Source: an uncultured Lachnobacterium sp. (GTDB lineage: Bacteria; Bacillota; Clostridia; Lachnospirales; Lachnospiraceae). Taken from it: a stretch of 39,546 nt of DNA. A model generated the notes under the pieces. That model saw only the letters and a program-made list of their open reading frames with translations, had not been told where the DNA came from and did not search any database. Location: NCBI GenBank assembly GCA_900550545.1, contig URSS01000025.1:1-39546 (forward strand), in the 5' to 3' direction. Shown here piece by piece: positions 24,237 to 32,266 of the stretch. Every line of letters begins with the position of its first letter. Positions within the stretch are counted from its first letter, which is position 1. The position numbers and the translations under genes are program-made.

Positions 24237-25025
24237 ATGATTTTAGATCAGATTGTAGAAGATAAAAAGAAAAGACTTCCGCAACACAAAGCTCAGATTT
24301 CAGAAGCAGAGATGAGGAAACTTGCAGAAGAAACCGTTACACGGAAGAAGAATTGTTTTTATGAGAACCTGAAAAAAGAAGGACTTTCGATCATAGGAGA
24401 GTTCAAGCAGGCATCCCCAAGCCTTGGAAAAATTACAAGTAAAATTAATTTGATGGATCGGATTGAAGAATATAACGCATCTGTAGATGCAATCTCCTGT
24501 CTGACAGAGGAAGATCATTTTAATGGAAATGTATCGTACTTAAAAGAAATCCGTGCAAAATCACAACTTCCAATTTTGCGCAAAGACTTTATGATTGAGG
24601 AATATCAGTTTTATGAAGCAAAAGCGATTGGCGCAGATGCAGTACTTCTGATTACAGCAATTTTGGATGATGTGCAGATGCATGACTTTTATCAGCTTGC
24701 CAGGGAGCTGGAGTTAGATGTATTGGTAGAGACACACGATGAAGAAGAAATCGAGCGTGCAATGAAAATTAATCCTAGAATTATCGGTGTGAACAATCGG
24801 AATTTAAAAGATTTTTCCATTACATTAGAGACAACCAAACGTCTTCGTCCGTATATTCCGAAAGATAAAGTATTTGTTACGGAAAGTGGTGTCATGGGAG
24901 ATGAGGATGTTCGTTTTCTGCATGAGTGCCAGGTGGATGCGTTTTTGATCGGAAGAGCTTTTATGGAGGCAGAAAATCCGAAGGCATTAGCACATAAATG
25001 GAAAGAAATCTTTGCAAAAGCATAG
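24237..25025 (+). CDS. trpC: Indole-3-glycerol phosphate synthase
   Basis: TrpC closes the indole ring, converting carboxyphenylamino-deoxyribulose phosphate to indole-3-glycerol phosphate. The 262-residue barrel has the family signature IIGEFKQASPSLG (about residue 52; the usual E-x-K-x-SPS-x-G), LRKDFMIEEYQ, ADAVLLITAIL, GVNNRNLKDF and VTESGV. It is monofunctional, with TrpF encoded separately next door. GAGAGGAAAG precedes the ATG, 37 nt after trpG. Confidence 0.96.
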   Translation: MILDQIVEDKKKRLPQHKAQISEAEMRKLAEETVTRKKNCFYENLKKEGLSIIGEFKQASPSLGKITSKINLMDRIEEYNASVDAISCLTEEDHFNGNVSYLKEIRAKSQLPILRKDFMIEEYQFYEAKAIGADAVLLITAILDDVQMHDFYQLARELELDVLVETHDEEEIERAMKINPRIIGVNNRNLKDFSITLETTKRLRPYIPKDKVFVTESGVMGDEDVRFLHECQVDAFLIGRAFMEAENPKALAHKWKEIFAKA

Positions 25026-25037
25026 AAGGAGAGAAGG

Positions 25038-25679
25038 ATGCAGGTAAAGATTTGTGGATTGACAAAAAAAGAAGAAGCCACTTATTTGAATGATGTGGGT
25101 GCAGATTATGCGGGATTTGTATTTTATTCGAAAAGCAAACGAAATGTATCATTTGCACAGAGCAAAGAGATTCGAGAGCAATTGAATCCGCAGATTCAGG
25201 CAGTTGCAGTCACAGTATCACCGGACAGAGATATGATAAAGAAAATAATTAATTATGGATTTAATGTTATACAGATCCATGGTGAACTGACAAAGGAAGC
25301 ACTTGAGATGGCTTCCATACCTGTATGGTATGCAGTAAATATCATAAAGGAAGAAGAGTTACTGCAAAAAGCAAAGACATTTATGGAAATGCCACAGCAC
25401 TTACAGGAAAAAGTAGAGGCCATCGTTGTGGACGGAGCATCTTATGGCGGAGGTAAAACGTTTGACTGGAAACAGGCAGATGTAAAAAATGCGGCAGCTG
25501 AGTTATTGATGCATCGTAAATTTGTTCTGGCGGGTGGCTTGAATGAAAGCAATGTACAGGAAGGAATGAAACTGTTTTCCCCGGATGTTGTAGATGTGAG
25601 TTCTGGAGTAGAAGGAAAAAATGGAAAAGATAAAACAAAAATTAATAATTTTGCAAGAAAGGTGAGAGATTATGAATAA
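25038..25679 (+). CDS. trpF: Phosphoribosylanthranilate isomerase
   Basis: TrpF isomerises phosphoribosylanthranilate. The 213-residue barrel begins VKICGLTKKEEA (catalytic Cys in KICG). It has GADYAGFVFYSKSKRNV, VIQIHGE, a catalytic Asp region (VVDGASYGGGKTFDW) and the phosphate site LAGGLNESNV and DVSSGVE. GAGAGAAGG precedes the ATG, 12 nt after trpC. The stop overlaps trpB by 8 nt. Confidence 0.96.
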   Translation: MQVKICGLTKKEEATYLNDVGADYAGFVFYSKSKRNVSFAQSKEIREQLNPQIQAVAVTVSPDRDMIKKIINYGFNVIQIHGELTKEALEMASIPVWYAVNIIKEEELLQKAKTFMEMPQHLQEKVEAIVVDGASYGGGKTFDWKQADVKNAAAELLMHRKFVLAGGLNESNVQEGMKLFSPDVVDVSSGVEGKNGKDKTKINNFARKVRDYE

Positions 25680-26859
25680 GAAAGCATATTATGGAGAGTT
25701 CGGTGGCCAGTTTGTTGCGGAGTCATTGATGAACACATTAGAGGAATTGGATGCAGCTTTTGAGGAGGCTATCCATGATGCAAAATTTATGGAACAGTAT
25801 CATTATTATCTGCGTCAGTATGTCGGACGAGAGACACCGTTATATTATGCGGAGCGGTTGAGCGAGAAATATGGAACGAAGATTTATTTAAAGAGAGAAG
25901 ACTTAAATCATACGGGAGCACACAAGATCAATAACGTAATTGGTCAGATTCTTCTTGCAAAACGTATGGGAAAGACGAAAGTAATCGCAGAGACCGGTGC
26001 AGGACAGCATGGTGTGGCCACAGCGACCGGAGCAGCACTTTTTAATATGGAATGTACCGTTTATATGGGAAAGGAAGACATTGAGCGTCAGAAACTTAAT
26101 GTCATGCGCATGGAGATGTTAGGAGCAAAGGTTGTATCTGTGGAGTCCGGAAGCAATACATTAAAAGATGCGACGAACGAGGCAATACGTACATGGGCAA
26201 AGACAGCAGAAGATACTTTTTATGTGATCGGGTCAGCAGTAGGACCGTATCCATATCCGAAGATGGTAAAAGAGTTCCAGAGCGTGATCAGCCGCGAGGC
26301 AAAGCGTCAGCATATGGAAGTGGAAGGACGCAATCCGGATGTCGTCATGGCATGTGTGGGAGGCGGTTCCAATTCCATCGGAATGTTTGCGGATTTCATT
26401 GATGAAAAAGATGTGGAACTTATCGGTGTAGAGGCGGCAGGACTTGGTATTGAAACAGGCAAGCATGCTTCTGCGATGGCACTTGGCGAGCCTGGTGTAC
26501 TTCATGGCATGAAATCTTATCTGTTACAGGATACAGACGGAAATATCCAGCTTGCACATTCTATTTCAGCTGGTCTTGATTATCCGGGCGTTGGTCCGGA
26601 GCATGCATATCTGCGTGACAGTGGACGTGCAACATATGTGGCAATCACGGATGTGGAAGCAATGGATGCGTTGATGGAACTTTGCAAACTGGAAGGAATT
26701 ATTCCGGCAATCGAAAGCGCACATGCGGTGGCCTACGCATTTAAGAAAGCGAAAGAAATGAACAGGAATCAGAGCATGATCATATGTTTATCTGGTCGCG
26801 GCGACAAAGATGTAAATACCATTTCTGACTATCTGGCAGGAAAAGGATATTTGAATTAA
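25672..26859 (+). CDS. trpB: Tryptophan synthase beta chain
   Basis: TrpB joins indole and serine using pyridoxal phosphate. The 395-residue length is normal. The N-terminal YGEFGGQFVAESLM marks the TrpB1 class. The PLP lysine is in DLNHTGAHKINNV, the phosphate-binding loop is GGGSNSIGMF, and AETGAGQHGVATA and the C-terminal CLSGRGDKD are conserved. A GAAAGGTGAGAG site lies within the end of trpF, and the two genes overlap, suggesting coupled translation. Confidence 0.98.
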   Translation: MNKKAYYGEFGGQFVAESLMNTLEELDAAFEEAIHDAKFMEQYHYYLRQYVGRETPLYYAERLSEKYGTKIYLKREDLNHTGAHKINNVIGQILLAKRMGKTKVIAETGAGQHGVATATGAALFNMECTVYMGKEDIERQKLNVMRMEMLGAKVVSVESGSNTLKDATNEAIRTWAKTAEDTFYVIGSAVGPYPYPKMVKEFQSVISREAKRQHMEVEGRNPDVVMACVGGGSNSIGMFADFIDEKDVELIGVEAAGLGIETGKHASAMALGEPGVLHGMKSYLLQDTDGNIQLAHSISAGLDYPGVGPEHAYLRDSGRATYVAITDVEAMDALMELCKLEGIIPAIESAHAVAYAFKKAKEMNRNQSMIICLSGRGDKDVNTISDYLAGKGYLN

Positions 26860-26888
26860 GAGTTGGAAGAAAGGGTGGAAGTGAGAAT

Positions 26889-27686
26889 ATGAACCGAATT
26901 GAGCAGACACTTGCAGCACTGCAGGGAAAAAATGAAAAAGCATTTATTACATACATTACAGCCGGATTGCCGGATTATACAAAGACAAAAGAACTTATAA
27001 AAGCACAGGAACAGGCAGGAACCGATATTATCGAACTTGGAATTCCATTTTCTGATCCGGTAGCAGATGGCCCGGTCATTCAGGATGCTTCTTATCAGGC
27101 AATCCTTGGAGGAGCAAACCTCGAAAAAACATTTGTATGTATGCAGGAAATGCGAAGTGAAGGTGTGGAAATCCCGATTGTATTTATGATGTATTACAAC
27201 ACCGTTTTGCATTACGGTGTGGAAAAATTTGCAAAAAAATGTCAGGAATGTGGAGTGGATGGCCTGATTATACCGGATCTTCCGTTTGAAGAGCAGGATG
27301 ATCTGCAGAATGCATTGGAAGGAAAAGATGAAACGATTCTGATCCAGCTTGTATCTCCGGTTTCCAAAGATCGTGTGCCAAAGATTCTTGAACATGCAAG
27401 AGGCTTTGTTTACTGCGTATCTTCCATGGGAGTTACCGGTCAGGCAGCGACTTTCCACAAAGAGGTGTTAAGTTACCTGTCCTATGTCAAGGAAGTATCT
27501 AAGATTCCGGTTATGATGGGATTTGGTATCCGTACAGCGGCAGATGTGGCGCCGATGAAAGAGATTATCGATGGCGCGATTGTCGGATCGCATTTTATCA
27601 ATCTGTTAAAGGACAGCCAGTTTGATGCACAAAAAGCGGCAGAATATTGCAGCACATTTAAAAAAGAACTCAATGAACTTGTATAA
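26889..27686 (+). CDS. trpA: Tryptophan synthase alpha chain
   Basis: TrpA releases indole from indole-3-glycerol phosphate and channels it to TrpB. The 265-residue barrel shows FITYITAGLPDY, LGIPFSDPVADGPVIQ (catalytic Glu in the ELGIPFSDP context), GVDGLIIPDLPFEEQ (catalytic Asp), SSMGVTG and GFGIRT. GAAAGGGTGG precedes the ATG by about 10 nt. It follows trpB by 29 nt. Confidence 0.97.
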   Translation: MNRIEQTLAALQGKNEKAFITYITAGLPDYTKTKELIKAQEQAGTDIIELGIPFSDPVADGPVIQDASYQAILGGANLEKTFVCMQEMRSEGVEIPIVFMMYYNTVLHYGVEKFAKKCQECGVDGLIIPDLPFEEQDDLQNALEGKDETILIQLVSPVSKDRVPKILEHARGFVYCVSSMGVTGQAATFHKEVLSYLSYVKEVSKIPVMMGFGIRTAADVAPMKEIIDGAIVGSHFINLLKDSQFDAQKAAEYCSTFKKELNELV

Positions 27687-27710
27687 ATCGGATATCAGGA
27701 GAATAAGAAT

Positions 27711-28721
27711 ATGAAAGAAATACTCAGCAAATTAGTAGCAGGCAATGATCTCACAAAGGAAGAGGCAATGAAAGCCCAGGAAATGATTTTATCAGGAGAG
27801 GCAACACAGTCACAGATCGCATGTTTCCTGACCGCCCTTCGCATGAAAGGAGAGACCTTGGACGAAATCACCGGTCTGGCAATGGTTCTTCGTGACAAGG
27901 CTAATACGATCAGTCCGAAAGTTGACAACTACGTGGATTTCGTGGGAACCGGCGGAGACTGTACCTATTCTTTTAATATTTCCACAACATCCGCTTTTGT
28001 TGTGGCGGCAGCAGGTGTTCCGGTTGCAAAGCATGGAAACCGTTCTATTTCTTCAAAGAGTGGTGCAGGAGATGTGTTAGAAGCACTTGGCGTTAACATT
28101 TCCGCAGATCCGGATGTTGTAGAAAAATGTGTGGAAGAAGTAGGCATTGGATTTATGTTTGCGCCGCACTTCAATCCTGCGATGAAATATGTAGGACCTG
28201 TCCGAAAGGAGATGGGAATCCGTACTGTATTTAATATTTTAGGACCACTTTCCAATCCATCCCGTGCAAAGGCGATGGTTGTAGGTGTGTATTCTCCAAG
28301 CCTTACGGAAGTTATTGCAGGAACCATGGCAAACCTTGATGTGAAGCGGGGGTTTGTGGTGAGTGGTGAGGACAATATGGACGAATTTGCACTGACCGGT
28401 TCAAGCACCGTCTCAGAAATTAAAGATGGAAAAGTTGAGACTTACGAAATCACACCGGAGCAGTTTGGATTGAAACGCTGCAAAATTGAGGATTTACAGG
28501 GGGGCGATGGAACGGTAAATGCACAGATTACCAAAGACATTCTTTCCGGAAAAGAACGTGGTGCAAAGAGAGAGATTGTACTGTTAAATGCAGGTGCTGC
28601 ACTTTATATCGGAGGCAAAGCCGAGAGTATCGAAGAGGGTATCCGTATTGCAGGAGAGACCATTGATTCCGGCAAGGCAATGGAAACGCTTGAAGCAATG
28701 GTAAAAGCAACAAACGCATAA
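27711..28721 (+). CDS. trpD: Anthranilate phosphoribosyltransferase
   Basis: TrpD adds phosphoribosyl to anthranilate, the second pathway step. The 336-residue enzyme has the PRPP loop GTGGDCTYSFNISTTSAFV (about residues 81-99) and KHGNRSISSKSGAGDVLEALG. FAPHFNPAMKYV, RTVFNILGPLSNP and a DE pair for the second metal (DNMDEFALTG) are also present. The gene is last in the operon, after trpA, whereas the common Firmicute order places it between trpG and trpC. AGGAG precedes the ATG. A long terminator follows. Confidence 0.96.
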   Translation: MKEILSKLVAGNDLTKEEAMKAQEMILSGEATQSQIACFLTALRMKGETLDEITGLAMVLRDKANTISPKVDNYVDFVGTGGDCTYSFNISTTSAFVVAAAGVPVAKHGNRSISSKSGAGDVLEALGVNISADPDVVEKCVEEVGIGFMFAPHFNPAMKYVGPVRKEMGIRTVFNILGPLSNPSRAKAMVVGVYSPSLTEVIAGTMANLDVKRGFVVSGEDNMDEFALTGSSTVSEIKDGKVETYEITPEQFGLKRCKIEDLQGGDGTVNAQITKDILSGKERGAKREIVLLNAGAALYIGGKAESIEEGIRIAGETIDSGKAMETLEAMVKATNA

Positions 28722-28740
28722 ACAAAACAGGGATAAAATA

Positions 28741-28793
28741 AAAGTGGCTTTTGCATTTCGAAACACGATATCGCGGTGCAAAAGTCACTTTTT
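28741..28793 (+). terminator. trp operon terminator
   Basis: AAAGTGGCTTTTGCA (28741-28755) pairs with TGCAAAAGTCACTTT (28777-28791) with one G-U, followed by TT. The loop contains a small CGATATCG palindrome. A 15-bp stem is unusually long. Confidence 0.88.
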
Positions 28794-28839
28794 AGTCTAT
28801 TTACACAAAATATTGAAGAAAACTTAGTGAATATAACAA

Positions 28840-28868
28840 TTTACATCTGTCTGAATATAAAATATAAT
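28840..28868 (+). promoter_or_regulatory. Pullulanase gene promoter
   Basis: TTTACA (28840-28845) and TATAAT (28863-28868) are 17 nt apart, with an A/T-rich 55-nt leader to follow. I see no clear catabolite-repression (cre) site. Confidence 0.72.
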
Positions 28869-28929
28869 TAATTACGAAAAAATACGAAATATATTATGAA
28901 AAGTATGCATACAAAAAGGGAGGAATTGG

Positions 28930-30843
28930 ATGCAGGGAGATTTTTATAAGGGAGAGGACCTTGGAGCTTCCTATAGCAAAACCAATACAGCATTCCGGAT
29001 ATGGGCGCCCACAGCAGATGGAGTAAGTGTATGCCTTTATGAGAGAGGCGATGGTGCCTGTCTTATGGATGAGACCCCGATGAAACGGGATGTGCAGGGG
29101 ACCTGGTTTTTGAAAAAAAGCGGGGATCTGGACAAAATCTATTACACTTACAAAATTACAAGGAATGGGAAAGTGATTGAAACACAGGATCCCTATTCGG
29201 TAGCTACGGGGGTTAATGGAGAGCGCAGCATGGTGCTGGACTTAAAAGAAACAGATCCGAAAGGCTTTGCAGAGGACAAAGGTCCCAAGGTAAAAAACAA
29301 GACCGACATGGTAATCTGTGAAATATCCGTTGCTGATATTACAGGAGATGCCAGCAGCAATGTGAAAAACCGGGGGAAATTTCTTGGATTGACAGAGACT
29401 GGAACAAAGAATGACAAAGGGCAGGCAACAGGGCTTGATTATTTAAAACAACTTGGAATCACGCATGTACAGATCATGCCGGTGTTTGATTTTGCCAGTA
29501 TAGATGAATCACATCCGGAGATCGTTCAGTATAACTGGGGATATGATCCGGTCAATTATAATGTACCCGAAGGTTCTTTTTCTACGGATGCATTTCGCGG
29601 GGAAGTGCGTATTCGTGAGATGAAAGAGATGGTAGCGGCGCTTCACAAAGCGGGCATCGGAGTGATTATGGATGTGGTTTATAATCATATGTTCGATGCA
29701 AAGCAAAGCTGTTTTGAAAAAGCGGAGCCGGATTATTTCTTCCGAAAAAAGAATGGAAAATATTCTGATGCGAGTGCATGTGGAAATGAGGTGGCTTCGG
29801 AACATCCGATGGTACGCAAGTTTATTGTGGATTCGGTCTGTTACTGGGCAAAGGAATATCATATGGATGGTTTTCGCTTTGACCTCATGGGAGTGCTCGA
29901 CACGGAAACCATGCAGGAACTGAGTGCACAGCTGAAAGAAATCAATCCGTCAATCGCTTTATACGGAGAAGGCTGGACAGGTGGTGCCTCTGCGCTTCCG
30001 GAGTATCGCAGGGCGTTGAAGAAAAATGCGCGGATGTTTGAAAATATTGGCATGTTTTCAGATGATATAAGGGATAATATCCGCGGACATGTATTTTATG
30101 AGGAAGACTGTGGTTTTGTCAATGGAGGGCAGAATCTTGAAAATGCAATACGTTACAGTGTTGCGGGAGCTGTGTGGCATCCGCAGGTGGACTACGCAGC
30201 TTACAGTTATACGCAGGGAGGCCCATGGGCAGCCAAACCGGAGAATACCATCAGTTATGTATCATGCCATGACAATCTGACTTTATGGGATAAGCTTGCT
30301 ATGTCGCGGCCGGATTGCAGCGTAGAGGAGCGCTATGCAATGAACCGGCTGGCGGCAGCAATCGTGTTTACATCTCAGGGCGTGCCGTTTTTCCTGAATG
30401 GCGAAGAATTTGCCAGAACCAAGCCAATTCCGGGTACCAATAAAGTGTCAGAGAACAGCTATAACCTGACGCTGGAAATCAATGGAATCCGATATGAATG
30501 GACAAAGGAGCAGGAAGCCTTGCAGGAATATTACAAGGGTTTGATCGCTTTTCGAAAAGCACACGAGGGACTGCGGCTTTCGACGGCAAAACAAATTAGG
30601 GAAGATATCCGTTTTGTGGAAAATCTTCCGGCAAATGTTGTTGCTTTTACGGTGAGGACAGAAAAAGAAACGCTCTTTGTGGTTTATAATGCAAATCCCA
30701 AAGCTGTGGAGATTGAACTTCCAGAGGCAAAAAAGTGGAAAGTGTACGTAGATGCCGAACATGCCGGCAATACATGTATTGGAAATGTCAGCCATACAGC
30801 CGCGGTCAGTCCGCTAAGCTGCATGGTATGTAGTACAAATTAG
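28930..30843 (+). CDS. pulA: Type I pullulanase (alpha-1,6 debranching, GH13)
   Basis: The 637-residue enzyme cleaves alpha-1,6 bonds in pullulan, glycogen or starch fragments. An N-terminal CBM48-like beta domain (about 5-95; FRIWAPTADGVSVCLY) precedes the GH13 barrel. The pullulanase signature YNWGYDP lies near residue 202. Catalytic residues are D318 (FRFDLMG), E347 (YGEGW) and D448 (SCHDN). No signal peptide is visible, so it probably debranches stored glycogen or imported oligosaccharides in the cytosol. GGGAGG precedes the ATG. malQ lies close downstream beyond the opposing ClC gene. Its TAG stop overlaps the stop of that convergent gene. Confidence 0.94.
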   Translation: MQGDFYKGEDLGASYSKTNTAFRIWAPTADGVSVCLYERGDGACLMDETPMKRDVQGTWFLKKSGDLDKIYYTYKITRNGKVIETQDPYSVATGVNGERSMVLDLKETDPKGFAEDKGPKVKNKTDMVICEISVADITGDASSNVKNRGKFLGLTETGTKNDKGQATGLDYLKQLGITHVQIMPVFDFASIDESHPEIVQYNWGYDPVNYNVPEGSFSTDAFRGEVRIREMKEMVAALHKAGIGVIMDVVYNHMFDAKQSCFEKAEPDYFFRKKNGKYSDASACGNEVASEHPMVRKFIVDSVCYWAKEYHMDGFRFDLMGVLDTETMQELSAQLKEINPSIALYGEGWTGGASALPEYRRALKKNARMFENIGMFSDDIRDNIRGHVFYEEDCGFVNGGQNLENAIRYSVAGAVWHPQVDYAAYSYTQGGPWAAKPENTISYVSCHDNLTLWDKLAMSRPDCSVEERYAMNRLAAAIVFTSQGVPFFLNGEEFARTKPIPGTNKVSENSYNLTLEINGIRYEWTKEQEALQEYYKGLIAFRKAHEGLRLSTAKQIREDIRFVENLPANVVAFTVRTEKETLFVVYNANPKAVEIELPEAKKWKVYVDAEHAGNTCIGNVSHTAAVSPLSCMVCSTN

Positions 30844-32099
30844 TGAGTTGTCTTGTTGATGTAATTGGTTTTGTATTTGGAATAAACAATTTTCTGACTG
30901 CGGTAAAGTCCGAAGTAACCAGAAAGCATGTAGCTTAATGCAGTGGCCAAAAGAAAATATGGCATTCCGTCGTAACCGAACAGCTCAAAACTGATCAAAA
31001 GAGATGTAATTGGGCAGTTAGTTACACCACAGAATACGGATGTCATGCCTACCGCGGTACATAAGGTCGGAGAAAAGCCGAGCAGGTTGCCAAACAGACA
31101 TCCGAAAGCAGCACCGGTAAAAAAGGACGGAACGATTTCGCCACCTTTGTAGCCGGCTCCTAACGTAAGCGCGGTAAAAATCATTTTCAAAAGAAATGCT
31201 TCCGGGCGAACGGTACCGTTGATGCAATGTTCGATGATATTGATTCCGGTACCATTATAGCTTTGATCACCAACGAGAAGTGTCAGTACGATAATAATAC
31301 ATCCACCGGCGAAGACCCTTACATAAGGATTTTTAAAAAAGTGCTTATATAAATCTTCGCTTTTGTGGAGCATGACACAGAACAGAATGCTGATCAATGC
31401 ACACAAAATTGCAAGAACCGATATTTTAATACTTGCAGCAATCGTGAAATCCGGAATTCCATGAATCTGAAAAAGACTGTTTGTGATTCCAAAGGAATAC
31501 GCAATACCATGTGCGACCAGAGAACTGATGACACATGGAACCAACGCAATATAGTACATGACACCGACGCTGACAATCTCCATTGGAAGGATTGCAGCGG
31601 CCATTGGAGTTCCAAACAGTGCAGAGAAAGCAGCACTCATGCCACACATGATCATGACATGTTTGTCTTTTTCGTCGAAACGGAACAGTTTGCCGAGAGC
31701 ATTACCAATACTTCCGCCCATCTGCAATGCAGCACCTTCACGACCCGCAGAACCACCGAAAAGGTGTGTGATGAGCGTGGATATAAAAATAAGCGGTGCC
31801 ATGCGAAGTGGCAGTTCATCATCGGAATGGATGGCAGAGATGACCAGATTGGTTCCTGCATCTTTTTCGTTGTGCAGCAGTCGGTACATGGCAACAATTG
31901 CAAGACCACCGACAGGCAGTAAAAACAAAAGCCAATGATACTGGGCACGGAGTACTGTCACAAGGGATAGTCCAAAGTAAAAAGCGGTACCGCAAAGACC
32001 GACAATCACACCGACAATCACTGCAAAAATCATCCATTTTACAGATACGACCGCGCGGTGAACGTTGTGTTTTATTTTATGTTTGATTATTTCGTTCAT
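30840..32099 (-). CDS. ClC family chloride channel or transporter
   Basis: The 419-residue protein has about ten hydrophobic segments and the ClC selectivity-filter motif GSAGREGAALQMGGS (about residues 115-130; GREG with Ala where Pro is usual). A GxFxP-like loop is less obvious (YKGGEIVPSFFTGAAFG), and the third filter region is GMTSVFCGVTNCP. There are no C-terminal CBS domains, so it is a short bacterial form. Relatives move chloride or fluoride, by channel or by proton antiport; the transport ion is not determined here. GAGGTGATAAG precedes the ATG. Its stop overlaps the pulA stop by 3-4 nt in convergent orientation. Confidence 0.9.
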   Translation of the reverse strand: MNEIIKHKIKHNVHRAVVSVKWMIFAVIVGVIVGLCGTAFYFGLSLVTVLRAQYHWLLFLLPVGGLAIVAMYRLLHNEKDAGTNLVISAIHSDDELPLRMAPLIFISTLITHLFGGSAGREGAALQMGGSIGNALGKLFRFDEKDKHVMIMCGMSAAFSALFGTPMAAAILPMEIVSVGVMYYIALVPCVISSLVAHGIAYSFGITNSLFQIHGIPDFTIAASIKISVLAILCALISILFCVMLHKSEDLYKHFFKNPYVRVFAGGCIIIVLTLLVGDQSYNGTGINIIEHCINGTVRPEAFLLKMIFTALTLGAGYKGGEIVPSFFTGAAFGCLFGNLLGFSPTLCTAVGMTSVFCGVTNCPITSLLISFELFGYDGMPYFLLATALSYMLSGYFGLYRSQKIVYSKYKTNYINKTTH

Positions 32100-32128
32100 A
32101 ACTTATCACCTCATATGTTCTTTTCTTC

Positions 32129-32179
32129 ATACTAGCATTCAAAAATGTTTTTTACAAGAGGACAAAAAGGTGTTATGAT
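32129..32179. promoter_or_regulatory. Divergent overlapping promoters of the ClC gene and malQ
   Basis: Plus strand: TTTACA (32151-32156), 17 nt, TATGAT (32174-32179) for malQ. Minus strand: TTGTAA (32157-32152), 17 nt, TAGTAT (32134-32129) for the ClC gene. The two -35 boxes overlap almost completely, so RNA polymerase binding to one should exclude the other. Confidence 0.65.
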
Positions 32180-32204
32180 TTAATATAGGAGTAAATGTAT
32201 ATTG

Positions 32205-32243
32205 CATCAGTTCTTTGCAAAACGCAAAATAAAAAGACTGATG
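32205..32243 (+). promoter_or_regulatory. Structured leader hairpin, copy 3 (before malQ)
   Basis: CATCAGT (32205-32211) pairs with ACTGATG (32237-32243). TTTGC (32214-32218) pairs with GCAAA (32224-32228) around an AAAAC loop. The architecture matches copies 1 and 2 while loop and spacer sequences differ. It ends 11 nt before the GGAGG of malQ and lies entirely in the leader of the malQ transcript. Confidence 0.65.
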
Positions 32244-32266
32244 TCCAATTGATAGGAGGAAAAATT

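Noticed and set aside
31365..31922. A 185-residue plus-strand frame inside the ClC gene
   Set aside because: The minus-strand frame encodes a full ClC protein with its filter motif. The plus-strand product is rich in Cys/Asn/Asp/Thr without any fold signature.
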